Shown: piece after piece, positions 1 to 11,800 of the stretch
How the letters are laid out: the number at the start of each line of letters is the position of its first letter
Position numbering within the stretch: position 1 is the stretch's first letter
Source: a bacterium
GTDB lineage: Bacteria > Acidobacteriota > Thermoanaerobaculia > Multivoradales > J023
Direction of reading: 5' to 3'
NCBI GenBank assembly: GCA_024226315.1
Contig: JAAELT010000006.1
Span: 103,916 to 167,915 of the forward strand
Length of the DNA: 64,000 nt
Made by a program: the position numbers and the translations under genes
The notes under the pieces: model-generated
What the model was told of the DNA's origin: nothing
Databases searched by the model: none
Seen by the model: the letters and a program-made list of their open reading frames with translations, nothing else

Positions 1-94
1 CCAGCCCCTCGGCCAGCGCCCGGCCGATGCCAGAGGCGCCGCCGGTGACGATGGCGACGGCGCCGTCGAAAGTCCGGATGCGGGAGTCTTTCAT
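1..94 (-). CDS. Short-chain dehydrogenase/reductase, N-terminal fragment
   Basis: Only the first 31 codons are inside the window; the gene runs off the left edge. The start is an ATG at 94, and the translation reads MKDSRIRTFDGAVAIVTGG followed by ASGIGRALAEGL. The TGGxxxGIG motif is the Rossmann NAD(P)-binding turn of classical SDR enzymes. Substrate cannot be told because the catalytic Ser-Tyr-Lys region is outside the window. The M28 peptidase gene ends just upstream (at 100) on the same strand, so the two may be cotranscribed. Confidence 0.8.
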   Translation of the reverse strand, partial: MKDSRIRTFDGAVAIVTGGASGIGRALAEGL

Positions 95-99
95 CCGGC

Positions 100-1554
100 C
101 TACCAGGCGCCGGTATCGCCGGACTCGAATCCGTCAGCGAAGATCGGTACTTCCATGACGGCGGCACCAGCCACGTGTGCCAGCACGGCGGCGTTCATGC
201 GCAGGGTCTGAGTGCCCATCTCCAGGGTGAGGTTGTCCGGCAGGTCGGTCGTGCTGTGGTAGCTCGGATAGTTGTCCCAATCGTTCTCGATCGTCAGCAG
301 GGCCGGCATGTCGCGATCCAGGTAGGGCACGTGGTCCGAGCCGAAGGCGAACAGCGAGGTGACGATCCGGAGCATGGTATAGGCATCGGCCGCGTCCTCG
401 AAGGGTTCCAGAATCGAGGCGAAAGGCGGATCGGTTTCGAGCAGGCAGTCGAGGTCGGCGTCGCCCGTGTAGCCGATCATGTCCATGTTGAGCATCAGAT
501 CGACCTTGGAGTCGTCGCCCTGATCCACCAGGCGGCTCGCGTGGTCGACGCTGCCGTAGAGCCCCTGCTCTTCTCCCGAGTAGCAGATGAAGACAACCGT
601 GGCCTCGGGCGGCATGGCGGTGAGCACCCGGGCCATCTCGAGCACGCCGGCGCAGCCGCTGGCATTGTCCTCCGCTCCGGGCGCGGCCGTGAACGGAGCC
701 TCCGAGGTGGCATCGTAGTGGCCGCCCACCAGGACCCAGTCGTCCGGCCGGGTCGAGCCCGGCAGAACGGCGATGACGTTGTCGGCCGTGGTGCCGCCGA
801 CCTGGAAGGATTGGGTCGAGACCGCGAGGCCCGGCATGGCGCTCCATCGAGCGACCAACCAGTCCCGAGCCAGATCGATCTGCGGGCCGTGGGTGTAGCG
901 GTTCCAGCCCGCCAGGGTCGCCACGTCGGCCAGCCAACGGTCACCGTCCACCGCGTCGGCGGCCTGTTCGGCCTCGGGTCCGAAGACCGTGGCTCCCCGG
1001 GGCGCCCGGTTCGAGCTCTGCCGGGCGAGCACCATCTGGCCTGCGAGCGGCTGCACGTGGGAATGTCCGCAACCGGCATGGTCGCCGCTCGTCTCCCCCG
1101 GCAGTCTCCCCGCCGCCAGGGCCCTCCGCGCCGCGCCCGTGCCCGGCCACACCAGCGAGTACGGGCCGCCCCGGGCGAGAATCTCGAGGCCGCCGGTCTC
1201 GCGGCCTGATCCCGGATGCGCGCCCCGCACGACGAAGAGACTGCCCCGGGGCACCTCGGCCCAGCGCCGGGTCGCCGCGTGGCCGGCGGCGCTCAGCCGG
1301 TCGAACGCCTCTTCCGTGCCACAGGCGAAGAGCAGGTCGTCCAGCTCGGCCCAGGTCTCGAGGTCCGGTGTCCGTTCGAGAGCCGACAACCGCTCGAAGC
1401 CCAGGTCCCGGATGGCAAACGTGCCACAGACGCGAGTCTCCGCCGGCTCGAAACCGTCGCCGCGGGCCGCGGTCGCCAACAGCGCGACCAACAGCAGCAG
1501 CGCAGCCCGGAGCACTCGGCGGCCGGCGTTGGCGATGGACGGATGTCTGAGCAT
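100..1554 (-). CDS. Secreted M28-family zinc peptidase
   Basis: The 484-residue product is a metallopeptidase of the M28 (aminopeptidase Y/S) type, which trims peptides with a two-zinc site. A signal peptide is visible (basic start, then LRAALLLLVALLATAARG), so it should be exported. Zinc ligands and catalytic residues are in order: GGHYDATSE (His and Asp), GAEDNASG (bridging Asp), GEEQGLYGS (general-base Glu and ligand), NMDMIGY (Asp) and FGSDHVPY (His). The ATG at 1554 was preferred over one 10 codons upstream because it gives a compact signal peptide. The C-terminus is IFADGFESGDTGAW, a short conserved tail seen on many secreted proteins of some Gram-negative groups. Substrate specificity is unknown. 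Confidence 0.88.
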   Translation of the reverse strand: MLRHPSIANAGRRVLRAALLLLVALLATAARGDGFEPAETRVCGTFAIRDLGFERLSALERTPDLETWAELDDLLFACGTEEAFDRLSAAGHAATRRWAEVPRGSLFVVRGAHPGSGRETGGLEILARGGPYSLVWPGTGAARRALAAGRLPGETSGDHAGCGHSHVQPLAGQMVLARQSSNRAPRGATVFGPEAEQAADAVDGDRWLADVATLAGWNRYTHGPQIDLARDWLVARWSAMPGLAVSTQSFQVGGTTADNVIAVLPGSTRPDDWVLVGGHYDATSEAPFTAAPGAEDNASGCAGVLEMARVLTAMPPEATVVFICYSGEEQGLYGSVDHASRLVDQGDDSKVDLMLNMDMIGYTGDADLDCLLETDPPFASILEPFEDAADAYTMLRIVTSLFAFGSDHVPYLDRDMPALLTIENDWDNYPSYHSTTDLPDNLTLEMGTQTLRMNAAVLAHVAGAAVMEVPIFADGFESGDTGAW

Positions 1555-1692
1555 GTCAGATCCTGGCTTGCGCATCAGCCGCATTTCGATTCTAGAGCAA
1601 CGGCTTTCGCGGGTCGAGGTCCGGTCTGGGCGCCCGGATGTCCAGCGAGCCGAGAATGGCCACGATCTCCTCGTGCAGGGTTTGGAGAGCTC

Positions 1693-2769
1693 TCAGGCCC
1701 TGCTCTCCTCTTCGAGCACCGCACTCAGCGGCTCGCGCAGCTCCCTGGGGATTGCCACGGTGCGCACCATGCGGCCCTTGGTGGGAAGGCGCCCGACGAA
1801 GGCCAGGCCGTGAAGCCGCACGCGCCCGAGCACCGAGGTGGGCGGCTCTTCGTTCCAGAACCAGCCGTCCTCGTCGTCACGACCGAAGCGGCGAGTGACG
1901 AGGCCGGAGGCCACCTGGCCGCCCTTCTCGAGCAGGAAGGCCACGAGCTCGCGCTCTCTCGCCGTCAGCTCGTCGCGCACGATCCTCCGCAGCTGATCCG
2001 CATCCATCAAGGCCTGTGCGACCGCGCGCTCCCGGTCCTTGCGCAGCTTGAGCCCCTCGAGCCCGATGCCGAGGGTTGCGCAGACCGGATCGAGCCAGAT
2101 CGCGGGAATGCCCTTGAGCAGGGTCTTGAGCCTGAGCTGACGCGGCAACGGTCGCTGGTCCTGTTCGTCCTTCCAGGCCCTTATGGCATGCTGCGCCATC
2201 GCTTCGACGTCCGCCAGACCGAGGAAACCCGGCGGCAGGTCGTACTCCGCCGACCAGGGCAGCGCGATCTCGCCCTTCTCCTCTGCGCGGGCGAATTCCG
2301 CCTCGGCGAGCTCCCGGTAGAGGTCGGAATCGTGGATCCGAACCCGGGGCTCGGCCGCGAGCGCCCGCTCGCGCTGATCGGCGTCGAGGCCTTCGAGGAT
2401 CTGGCGCCTGAGGTCGGCGAGGCCGTCGGCGATCTCGAGGGCGGCGCGGGCCAGGGCGAGCCGCTCGTCCTCCGTGATCTCCCCGCGCCGTAGCTGCACC
2501 ACGTGATCGATCAGCGGGGCCTCGCTACGCTGGAAGCCTTGAACCTCTGCCGCCTCTTCCGGCACGCCGGCCAGCTTCAGCGCCCTCAACAGCTCGCGGT
2601 CGCGCCGCACCAGGTCGATCAGGAACGGCTCGAGGTTGTCGGGCTCGACCTCGCCGCGTCGCCAGTCGTCCGCCAGGGCGGTGCGCCAGGGGCGGACCTC
2701 GAGCGGGGCCTCAGGGAGCGTCGTGCCGGGAAACAGGGCGAGTTGGTCGTCTTCGGGGGCTCGGGCCAT
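1693..2769 (-). CDS. Conserved hypothetical protein, winged-helix-like C-terminus
   Basis: The 358-residue soluble protein is not recognised. It is rich in charged helices, with no signal peptide or membrane segment. The last 90 residues (from ELTARERELVAFLLEKGG to the end) alternate helix and strand in a way that would suit a winged-helix fold with a VTRRFGRDDEDGWFW wing, but this is a structural guess. I chose the ATG at 2769, which begins MARAPEDDQLALFPG; the reading frame stays open for 42 codons upstream but that segment is basic and low-complexity. It lies alone between the M28 and prolyl oligopeptidase genes. A DNA-binding or helicase-accessory role is possible but unsupported. Confidence 0.6.
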   Translation of the reverse strand: MARAPEDDQLALFPGTTLPEAPLEVRPWRTALADDWRRGEVEPDNLEPFLIDLVRRDRELLRALKLAGVPEEAAEVQGFQRSEAPLIDHVVQLRRGEITEDERLALARAALEIADGLADLRRQILEGLDADQRERALAAEPRVRIHDSDLYRELAEAEFARAEEKGEIALPWSAEYDLPPGFLGLADVEAMAQHAIRAWKDEQDQRPLPRQLRLKTLLKGIPAIWLDPVCATLGIGLEGLKLRKDRERAVAQALMDADQLRRIVRDELTARERELVAFLLEKGGQVASGLVTRRFGRDDEDGWFWNEEPPTSVLGRVRLHGLAFVGRLPTKGRMVRTVAIPRELREPLSAVLEEESRA

Positions 2770-2996
2770 GGCAGTCTCACTTCTGTGCCGGTATGTCGAG
2801 ATCGTACTGACTGTCGCGATCTTAAACAGATCCAGTGTCGCGCGCCAGAGCCGTCGAGTCAGAAGGCGACGGTTGGCAATCCGGATGGTGATCACGCAGC
2901 TGCGGCGGCGTGCAGGCTTCGAGTCGTGGCCGGGCCGAACGGCGCGGATGATCGATGCTACGGTCGCCGGAGAGCGCCCGGAACCTCTCGATCAGC

Positions 2997-5174
<2,178 letters not shown>

Positions 5175-5270
5175 GGGAATCTCCTGTCGGATGGAAGGCA
5201 CCGGCGATCGACCGGCGGGAGGACCAGAAGAATTGTAGCAGGGGCCGCGGGAGATGGAACGAGCGGCGGT

Positions 5271-6272
5271 CTACCAGAGGCGGTGGACGACCACCTGGAC
5301 CTCCATCTCCGGTCCCCCGGTCTCGAGCTCGAGCAGGTGGTTGAACAGCTGCGGCGCTTCCGGTGAGAACTCCATGACCTGCTTCCAGGTGATCCGGTCT
5401 GCCGCGCTGGGCGCCCTGGCCACCTTGGGCGAGCTGGCGGCGACGGGTGAGACGCTGATCAGATAGAACGCCGGGCCCGATAGGGTCTCGATCGACACGG
5501 CGGCCTTTTCGGGTGCCGGGGGCACGATGACGGCGGTGTCGAGTACCAGGCTGGTCTTCAAATGCCTGATCGCGACCGCGTCGTTGCCGATCGGCACGCC
5601 GGCGCCGGCCACGACGTCGGGGCCGAGCTTGGCGAGGGTGACCGCGTCGTCGACGATCGCGGCAGCGGTGACGGCGTCGTCGGCGATCGCCCGCGGCGTC
5701 ACCGCGCCGGTGGATAGCATGTCCGCGTCGACGCCGCCGGGCGGGATTGTGCTGCCGCCCGAATCAGGGGCGGCCGAGCCCAGCACTTGCCGCACGTCGT
5801 TGTCGATGGTGTCGACGTTGCCGTCCGGGTCCACCGTCACAACGGCGAGCGGTAGCGTTCCGGCCGGTGGCGTCGTTCCGGTTGCAACCTGGGTCAGCGC
5901 CGCCCGCTCGTGGACCCGGGTGAAGCCGGTGACGCCGGGGTCGGTGCTCTCGTCGGCCAGCGGCTCCGGATCGGGGTAGGAGATGTGAATGGTCACGTCT
6001 TCCGAGACGGTGAGGTCGTGGCCGCCCGTGAGGACGATCTCGCGGCCCTCCGGATCGATCGCCCAACCCGTCAGCACCGTCACCTCTTCCTGGCTGCCGG
6101 CCTTGCGGTCCACGATCAGGCCCTCGACGATGCCGGCGCCGTGCAGCGCGCGGTTGTGCCGGTGGCGGCGGTCAAGGTGGTAGTCTTGCTCGTCGACGAA
6201 GTCCTGGGCGCGCAGGAACTGCCGCTCGAAGAAATGCACCCGCTTGGTGACATCGCGATTTCTGGTGGCCAT
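5271..6272 (-). CDS. eCIS-associated fibre-like protein, copy 2
   Basis: The 333-residue product is the last gene of the contractile injection cluster. Its first 75 residues (MATRNRDVTKRVHFFERQFL, then RAQDFVDEQDYHLDRRHRHNRALHG) nearly match the neighbouring upstream gene, marking a tandem duplication. That N-terminal motif (FxxQFLRAxDFxDEQxYHLxRRxRHN) recurs in baseplate/fibre genes of eCIS clusters; docking on the baseplate is inferred. The middle differs from copy 1 and includes an Ala-rich stretch (GAVTPRAIADDAVTAAAIVD) like repeated beta-helix fibre sequence. The C-terminal 90 residues again resemble copy 1. ATG 6272 was chosen because it matches the start of copy 1 exactly. A receptor-binding role is likely by position but not proved. 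Confidence 0.7.
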   Translation of the reverse strand: MATRNRDVTKRVHFFERQFLRAQDFVDEQDYHLDRRHRHNRALHGAGIVEGLIVDRKAGSQEEVTVLTGWAIDPEGREIVLTGGHDLTVSEDVTIHISYPDPEPLADESTDPGVTGFTRVHERAALTQVATGTTPPAGTLPLAVVTVDPDGNVDTIDNDVRQVLGSAAPDSGGSTIPPGGVDADMLSTGAVTPRAIADDAVTAAAIVDDAVTLAKLGPDVVAGAGVPIGNDAVAIRHLKTSLVLDTAVIVPPAPEKAAVSIETLSGPAFYLISVSPVAASSPKVARAPSAADRITWKQVMEFSPEAPQLFNHLLELETGGPEMEVQVVVHRLW

Positions 6273-6301
6273 GGCGATCCTCTCTTGGTTTCGATGATGT
6301 C

Positions 6302-7144
6302 TCAGGTTTCTTCGAAGCGGTAGACTTTCACCTGCGCGTCGACGGGCTGGCTGTCGCTCTCGAGCTCGAGCCTGTAACTGACGGTTTGCGACGTCGGCTG
6401 AAATTCGATCAGCTGCTGCCACTTGATCGTCGACGTCACGATGGCGCGCTGGCCGGCGATGGTCAGGTTCGCCACGGGAAAGACGCTGATGAGATAGAAG
6501 CGCGGGCTCGAGACGTTGACTTCGATGGGTATCACTTCCGTCTCGGGAGGAGCCGGCACCGGCACCACCGTGTCGAGGACCAGGCTCGATTTGAGCTTGG
6601 CGATCGAGACCGCGCCGTCGGCCAGCTTGTCTTCGGTGACCTCGGCGTCTCGGAGTCCCGCCAGCTCCCGCATGTCCGTGATCTCGACGGCGCCGGTGAC
6701 GGGCGCCAGGCCGGCGAGCGCCAGCGAGCCCGTCGGCGGGCTCGACGCGTCTGTCGGCACGCGGGTCAGGACCGCGGTCTCCTGGACGCGGGTGAAGCCG
6801 GTCACTCCTGGGTCGGTGCTCTCGTCCGAAAGCAGTTCAGGGTCTGGGTAGGAGAGGTAGAGCTCCGAGGCTTCCGTGACGTCGATCGTCCGCGCCTGGG
6901 CGAGCACGATCTCGCGGCCGTCAGCGTCCACCGCCCAGCCCGGCTGGACGTCCACAGAGGCTGGGTCGCCGGTATTCTGCACCACCTCGAGCCCCTCGGC
7001 GACGCCGGTGCCGTGCAGAGCGCGGTTGTGGCGCCGGCGACGGTCGAGGTGATAGTCCTGCTCGTCCATGAAGTCCTGCGCGCGCAGGAACTGTCGGTCG
7101 AAGAAATTCAAGCGCTTCGTGACGTCGCGATTTCTCGTCGCCAT
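6302..7144 (-). CDS. eCIS-associated fibre-like protein, copy 1
   Basis: The 280-residue product starts MATRNRDVTKRLNFFDRQFL and is a paralogue of the next gene downstream, 29 bp away. The shared parts are the N-terminal 120 residues (including ALHGTGVAEGLEV and the SYPDPELLSDESTDPGVTGF segment) and a C-terminal beta-rich domain (SPRFYLISVFPVANL). Copy 1 lacks about 50 residues of the Ala-rich central region present in copy 2. It sits directly after tail protein I, the usual place for fibre or receptor-binding genes in phage-tail-like clusters. No toxin or enzymatic motif is seen. Confidence 0.7.
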   Translation of the reverse strand: MATRNRDVTKRLNFFDRQFLRAQDFMDEQDYHLDRRRRHNRALHGTGVAEGLEVVQNTGDPASVDVQPGWAVDADGREIVLAQARTIDVTEASELYLSYPDPELLSDESTDPGVTGFTRVQETAVLTRVPTDASSPPTGSLALAGLAPVTGAVEITDMRELAGLRDAEVTEDKLADGAVSIAKLKSSLVLDTVVPVPAPPETEVIPIEVNVSSPRFYLISVFPVANLTIAGQRAIVTSTIKWQQLIEFQPTSQTVSYRLELESDSQPVDAQVKVYRFEET

Positions 7145-7156
7145 GACGAATCCTCT

Positions 7157-7930
7157 CTATTCCGCTGCGCTGTGGATGGTTCGGGGCTCGTTCCACAGCA
7201 GGGTGGTCTCGCCGATCTGGGCCGCGGGCGCGTCTCCGATCGTCGTCTCGCCCGGCTCGGCCAGTTGCATGGTGTGCGCCCGGAGGCGCAGCTCGTAGGT
7301 CGTGTGGGCTGGTTTCTCGGCATCGAGCAGCAGCTGTACCGCTCGCCACATTCTGTTCAGACCGGCGGGATGGCGCAGCTCCGCCTTCGCCGGGTCGGTG
7401 ATCAGGTCGACGAGGAAGGAGAATGCGGGGCCTTCGCCGAGCACCGTCTCCAGCCCCAGGTGGGCGCTCTCGTCGAGCTGGAAGACGGTGTCGATGTCGG
7501 TGTGGCGCCGGGTCAGGTCGGTGATGATGCGCAGCGGCGCCTCCGGTCCGGCGGTCTCCAGCAGGTCGCCGTCGAGCCAGCCGCGTAGCAGGGCCTCGAG
7601 TGCCGGCAGCGTGCCGCGCTGGGCGGACTGGGAGATCGCGGTGCGGAAGAGCGTGCGGTTGAAGTCGGCGTCCTTGTCGGGATGCAGCGGCAACGCGATC
7701 CAGCTCGCCAGGTAGGAGAGGAACGCGGCCCCGCTCTGCGCGGCATGCTCGAGCTGCGCCGGCGGCGTGGCGTCGGGATCGAACAGGTCGGGGATGGCGT
7801 CGGCGGCGGCCCGGAGCTCGCCGAAGGCGGCCTCGAAGCTCGCCAGGAAGTCGGCCAGGAAGCCGTCGCCGTCCTCGGCGCGGAACACTTCCGGCAGGTA
7901 GTCGAGGAACCGAATGTCGTCGTTCGCCAT
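7157..7930 (-). CDS. Phage tail protein I-like baseplate component (Afp12 region)
   Basis: The 257-residue protein begins with RFLDYLPEVFRAEDGDGFLA and contains a long conserved block on leaving a small domain (AAFLSYLASWIALPLHPD, then FRTAISQSAQRGTLPALEAL, then LRGWL). This is the pattern of the tail protein I / P2 gpI family, which links the baseplate wedge to fibres. The start ATG is 13 bp downstream of the preceding baseplate J gene, consistent with cotranscription. The C-terminus is beta-rich and has a LLWNEP motif of unknown role. In the assembled particle it would lie at the periphery of the baseplate. Confidence 0.78.
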   Translation of the reverse strand: MANDDIRFLDYLPEVFRAEDGDGFLADFLASFEAAFGELRAAADAIPDLFDPDATPPAQLEHAAQSGAAFLSYLASWIALPLHPDKDADFNRTLFRTAISQSAQRGTLPALEALLRGWLDGDLLETAGPEAPLRIITDLTRRHTDIDTVFQLDESAHLGLETVLGEGPAFSFLVDLITDPAKAELRHPAGLNRMWRAVQLLLDAEKPAHTTYELRLRAHTMQLAEPGETTIGDAPAAQIGETTLLWNEPRTIHSAAE

Positions 7931-7943
7931 GCTGATGCTCCCG

Positions 7944-8807
7944 TCAATCGATCGTCGCCGCGACCTCGAGGTCCCGCAGCTCGACCAGCGAGGTCGCCGA
8001 GACCAGCTGGATGGAACCGAGCGACTCGTCGTCGTTCAACAAGAGTTTCCGCACATGATCGACGCCGTCGACGCCTTCGATCCTCTGGTAGAGCTCCGAG
8101 CGATACACCGGCCGGCCGAATTCCCAGCCGGTCTCGTCCTTGCCGCCGTCGAGCGGGCTCAGGAAGTCGCGCAGCCGGCTCTCGACCTCGAGCTCGACTT
8201 CGCCGCGGCCGGCGCCGGCCCGGGGATCGAGAGCCACCGTCACGGTCAAAGACACCGGGGTGTAGTCCGGCGCCACCACCCGCAGGCGGGTGGCGACCAG
8301 GCAGCGCGGGCGCAGGAACGCGAACACCGCCTGGCGCAGGTCCGCCGTCGGCACCGGCGCCGCGGGATCGCCGTCGGACGGCACGATGACCACTTCGATG
8401 CGCGGCGCCGAATCGAGCGCGTCCGACGTCACCACCGCGGTGGCCCGGGCGACGCCGCCGCCGGGATCGGTTTCGAGCGCCCAGCGCTCCAGGTCGGCGG
8501 CGGTGACCGCGCGCGGGAAGGATCGCAGGGATTCGAGCGCCCGGGCCAGAGTCTGCTCGATCGCCTCGTCGGCCTGGCGCTCGACGCCGACCAGCGCGGC
8601 GAAGCGTTCCAGGGTCTGCTCGGGAATCCGGTCGATGCGGTAGAGCGAAGACTCGATCAGGAAGGCGAACAGCTCGAGTAGGGTGATCCCGGGATCGGAC
8701 GGGTTGTGGTCCGTCCAGGCGGGGAAGTACCTGGGGACCAGGGCCCGCGCTTCGGCCGCGAGCTGGTCGAAGCTGCGGTCGTCGAGATCGGGTACCGGCA
8801 AGGGCAT
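7944..8807 (-). CDS. Baseplate J-like wedge protein, short paralogue
   Basis: The 287-residue product starts with MPLPVPDLDDRSFDQLAAEA, and WTDHNPSDPGITLLELFAFL matches the opening of baseplate assembly J proteins. The C-terminal signature GWEFGRPVYRSELYQRIEGV, then DGVDHV, is shared with the much larger upstream J protein (GTGWVFGRDVYDSEICQLLE), so the two are paralogues. J proteins build the wedge ring (T4 gp6-like) around the spike. The gene starts 5 bp after the large J gene ends, so translation is probably linked. Confidence 0.82.
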   Translation of the reverse strand: MPLPVPDLDDRSFDQLAAEARALVPRYFPAWTDHNPSDPGITLLELFAFLIESSLYRIDRIPEQTLERFAALVGVERQADEAIEQTLARALESLRSFPRAVTAADLERWALETDPGGGVARATAVVTSDALDSAPRIEVVIVPSDGDPAAPVPTADLRQAVFAFLRPRCLVATRLRVVAPDYTPVSLTVTVALDPRAGAGRGEVELEVESRLRDFLSPLDGGKDETGWEFGRPVYRSELYQRIEGVDGVDHVRKLLLNDDESLGSIQLVSATSLVELRDLEVAATID

Positions 8808-8812
8808 CGCGC

Positions 8813-11800
8813 TTATCTCCTCGCCGCGCCGGCGGTGATGGTGATGTGGTGGGTTCCGGGATAGGGCAGGGACGTGTCGCCGAGGTAGACGACGTTCACG
8901 ATCCGCTCCACCCCGAGGATGGTCGCCGCGTTCAGGTCGGAGAGCCGGTCCCGCCGCGCCAGGACCGCCTCCTCGCCGTCGTCGAAGTCCTGGAGACGGA
9001 GGACCGTGGACGCCGGGCCGGCCGGCACGCCGTCGGCCAGCGGCGCCCGGACGCGGTTGTCGAGCGTCGCCACAAGCGCGCCGGCCGGTAGCTCCAGCTC
9101 CAGGTCGTGGACCTCGGCGCCCAGCAGTGGACCTTCGGCATCCGCGGTCACCGAGGTGACCGTCATCGGGAAAGGGTAGAGCACGCTGAGCACATCATCT
9201 GGGTCGAGACTGGCGGCGAAGTCCGGGTCCTCGACCGTCAGCTCGACCGTCTCGCCGCCGTCGCCCGGCAGGACGGCGGCCGCCAGGCGGCTGCCGCGCG
9301 AGCCGTCCAACGTCATGACCACGCTGCCGCGGGGGCACGGCACGCTCAGACCGCCGCGCGCTTCGACTTCCAGGCTCTCCCCTGTGCCGACCACGGTGAA
9401 GTCCTGTGCCGCGGTGACGCGGTCGCCCTCCCGGAAGCCCAGGCACGCGGCGCGCTCGACCGCGGCGCCACCGGCCACCGGCTCGGCGAGGGTCGCCGCT
9501 TTGCGCCCGTCGGCGGTGCGCAGGTCGCTGCCGGCGGGTAGCTCCATCGCCGCCGGGGCACCGGGCTCGAGAGTCAACCGGTTCTGAACGGCGTCGCCCA
9601 CCAGGCGCAGGGCCTCGACGTGGCCGACCCCCGCCACCCCCTCGAGCAGCTGGCAGATCTCCGAGTCGTAGACGTCGCGGCCGAACACCCAGCCGGTGCC
9701 GCGCGGTCCGCCGGACAGCGGGTGGAAGAAGGCGTCGAGCGCCGCCAGCGCGCGTTCCTTCACCGCCCGCGCCTCGCGGAGGTCGTTGGGGACCACCTCG
9801 GCGGCCACCCCGACCCGCACGTACCCCGGCCCGATGACGTTGATCCGCGTCGGCTGCGCCAGGCCGGCGAAGGCGCGCTCCTGGACGTAGTCCTCGACCC
9901 GCCGGACCAGCTCGGTGCCGGGCACGAGCCTCGGTCCGGCGCCGCGTGGCACGATGATCAGCGTCACGCTGCCGGGCTCGAACCGCAGCTCGCGGTCGGT
10001 GTTGGGCAGGCATTTGGCGCGCGCCACGCGGGTGCCCACGGCGCGCATCGCCAGCGCCTCGAAATCCGCCCGCGAGACCGCGCGCCGGCGGTGCCGGAGC
10101 TCCCGGGGGCCGCGCTCGCGCACCTCCTCTGGGGTCTCCACCTCGGCGCCGTCGCCCGCCGCCAGCGGATTGCTCACCGCCGCCACGCCCGGCACCGACG
10201 CCAGCAGCTTGACCACGGTCCCGGTGCCGACGTTGCCGGCCTCGCCGCCGCCGGTGCGGTAGGTGGCGCGCAGATTGTCGCTACCGCGCGGCGGCACCAG
10301 CCCACGAATACCGTCGCCGAAGGTGAGCACGCCGGTGGTGTGGTCCAGGGTGTAGTGGCGGCTGCGCGGAGTGGAGCGCAGGAAGTTGGTCACCTCGTGC
10401 CAGCGTACCCAGGTCTCGGTCTCACCGGCGGTGGCCGACGGCAGCTCCTTCACCGCGTCCGGCCCCTCTTCCGCCTCGGTCGCCGCCCGCTCGATCTCGC
10501 TCGGCGGCTCGGGCTCGCGCACCGCGACGCCCTGGCCCGGCAGCACCGGCGCCCGGCCGAAGCGCAGCGTCTGGCCGGCCTGGCCGTTGCCCGAGCCGAG
10601 GTTCTCGGCGCTCACCGTCTCGGCCTGGAGTGCCGGGATGGTATTGAGGAAGATGCCGTGCCAGCGGCGCGGGTCGGCCGGGTCCGAGGCCGCCGCGCGC
10701 GCCCGGATCCAGTGGCGCGGCGTCGGGTCGAAGCGGGCGACGGGCGCCATGTCGGCCGGCGTCAGGAAAGTGAGGGTGCCCGACTCGGTGCCGTGGCTGC
10801 TGCCGTCGATCACCGCCAGCTCCCGCCAGCTCGTGCCGTCGAAGTATTCCCAGGTGAGATGCGGCGTGTCGGAAGCGGCCGGCCGGGCGCCTTGCAGCAC
10901 GCGCCCGGCGGCGCGGGCGGCGGCCGCCAGGTAGAGGGTGACGGGCTGCTCGGCGGAGGCCGCGTCGAAGGCCAGGTAGAGCGCCGGCTCCGGATCGGCA
11001 TGGATCGCCGGCGTCAGCTCGCTCACCGGGACGAAGGGGTCGAAGGCCTCCCCGCCGGCGCTGGCCGTGGTGTGGTCGCGATAGACGAAGCCGTTGCGGC
11101 TCACCACGGCCGGCGCGCCCTGCGCGTCGTAGGCCAGGGCCAGCCGGGTGATCACCGGCGGATTGAGGTTGCCGGTACCGGGCTTGGCCCTGAACCCGGC
11201 CGCCGGATTGTTGGCCTCGGCCGGCTCGAGCTCCACCGCCCGCCCGTAGCCGCCGTGGGAGATCCGCGCCCGGATCCAGTGGCTGTGCTGTGCGTTGACC
11301 TCGGCCGGAACCGCCGGCGGCACCGTGAAAACGACGTCGCCGGCGTGCCCGAAGTGGCCGGTGTCGTCCGCCGTGGGACTGAAGTCTCGCCATCCGTCCG
11401 CCCCCAGGAATTCCCAGGTGAGCTCTACGTCGGGGGTCACCATTTCGAGATCGACCACGAGGTCGGCGTTCTGGGGCCACTGCGCCGGCGAGCCGAGATA
11501 GAGCACGCTGCCGGGAGAGGGCTCGGCGCCGAAAGGCGAGAACGCCTCGCCCACGCGCGGGTGCTCGTCGGGTCCGAAGGCGTTCATCGGCCTATCGACG
11601 CGGGACACGTTCGTGTGCGACACGTCCACGGCCCCCTGGATGGGGCTGTGGTCGAAACGCAGCGGCTCGCTGAGCTCGATGGTGGCTACCGGAATGGCCT
11701 CCCAAATCACTCGATCGACGGTGACGAACTCGGGACTGTTGCTCGCGGAGCCGAGTCGCCAGACGTCGCCCGGTCTGACGGGACTGACCGGTTCTTGCAG

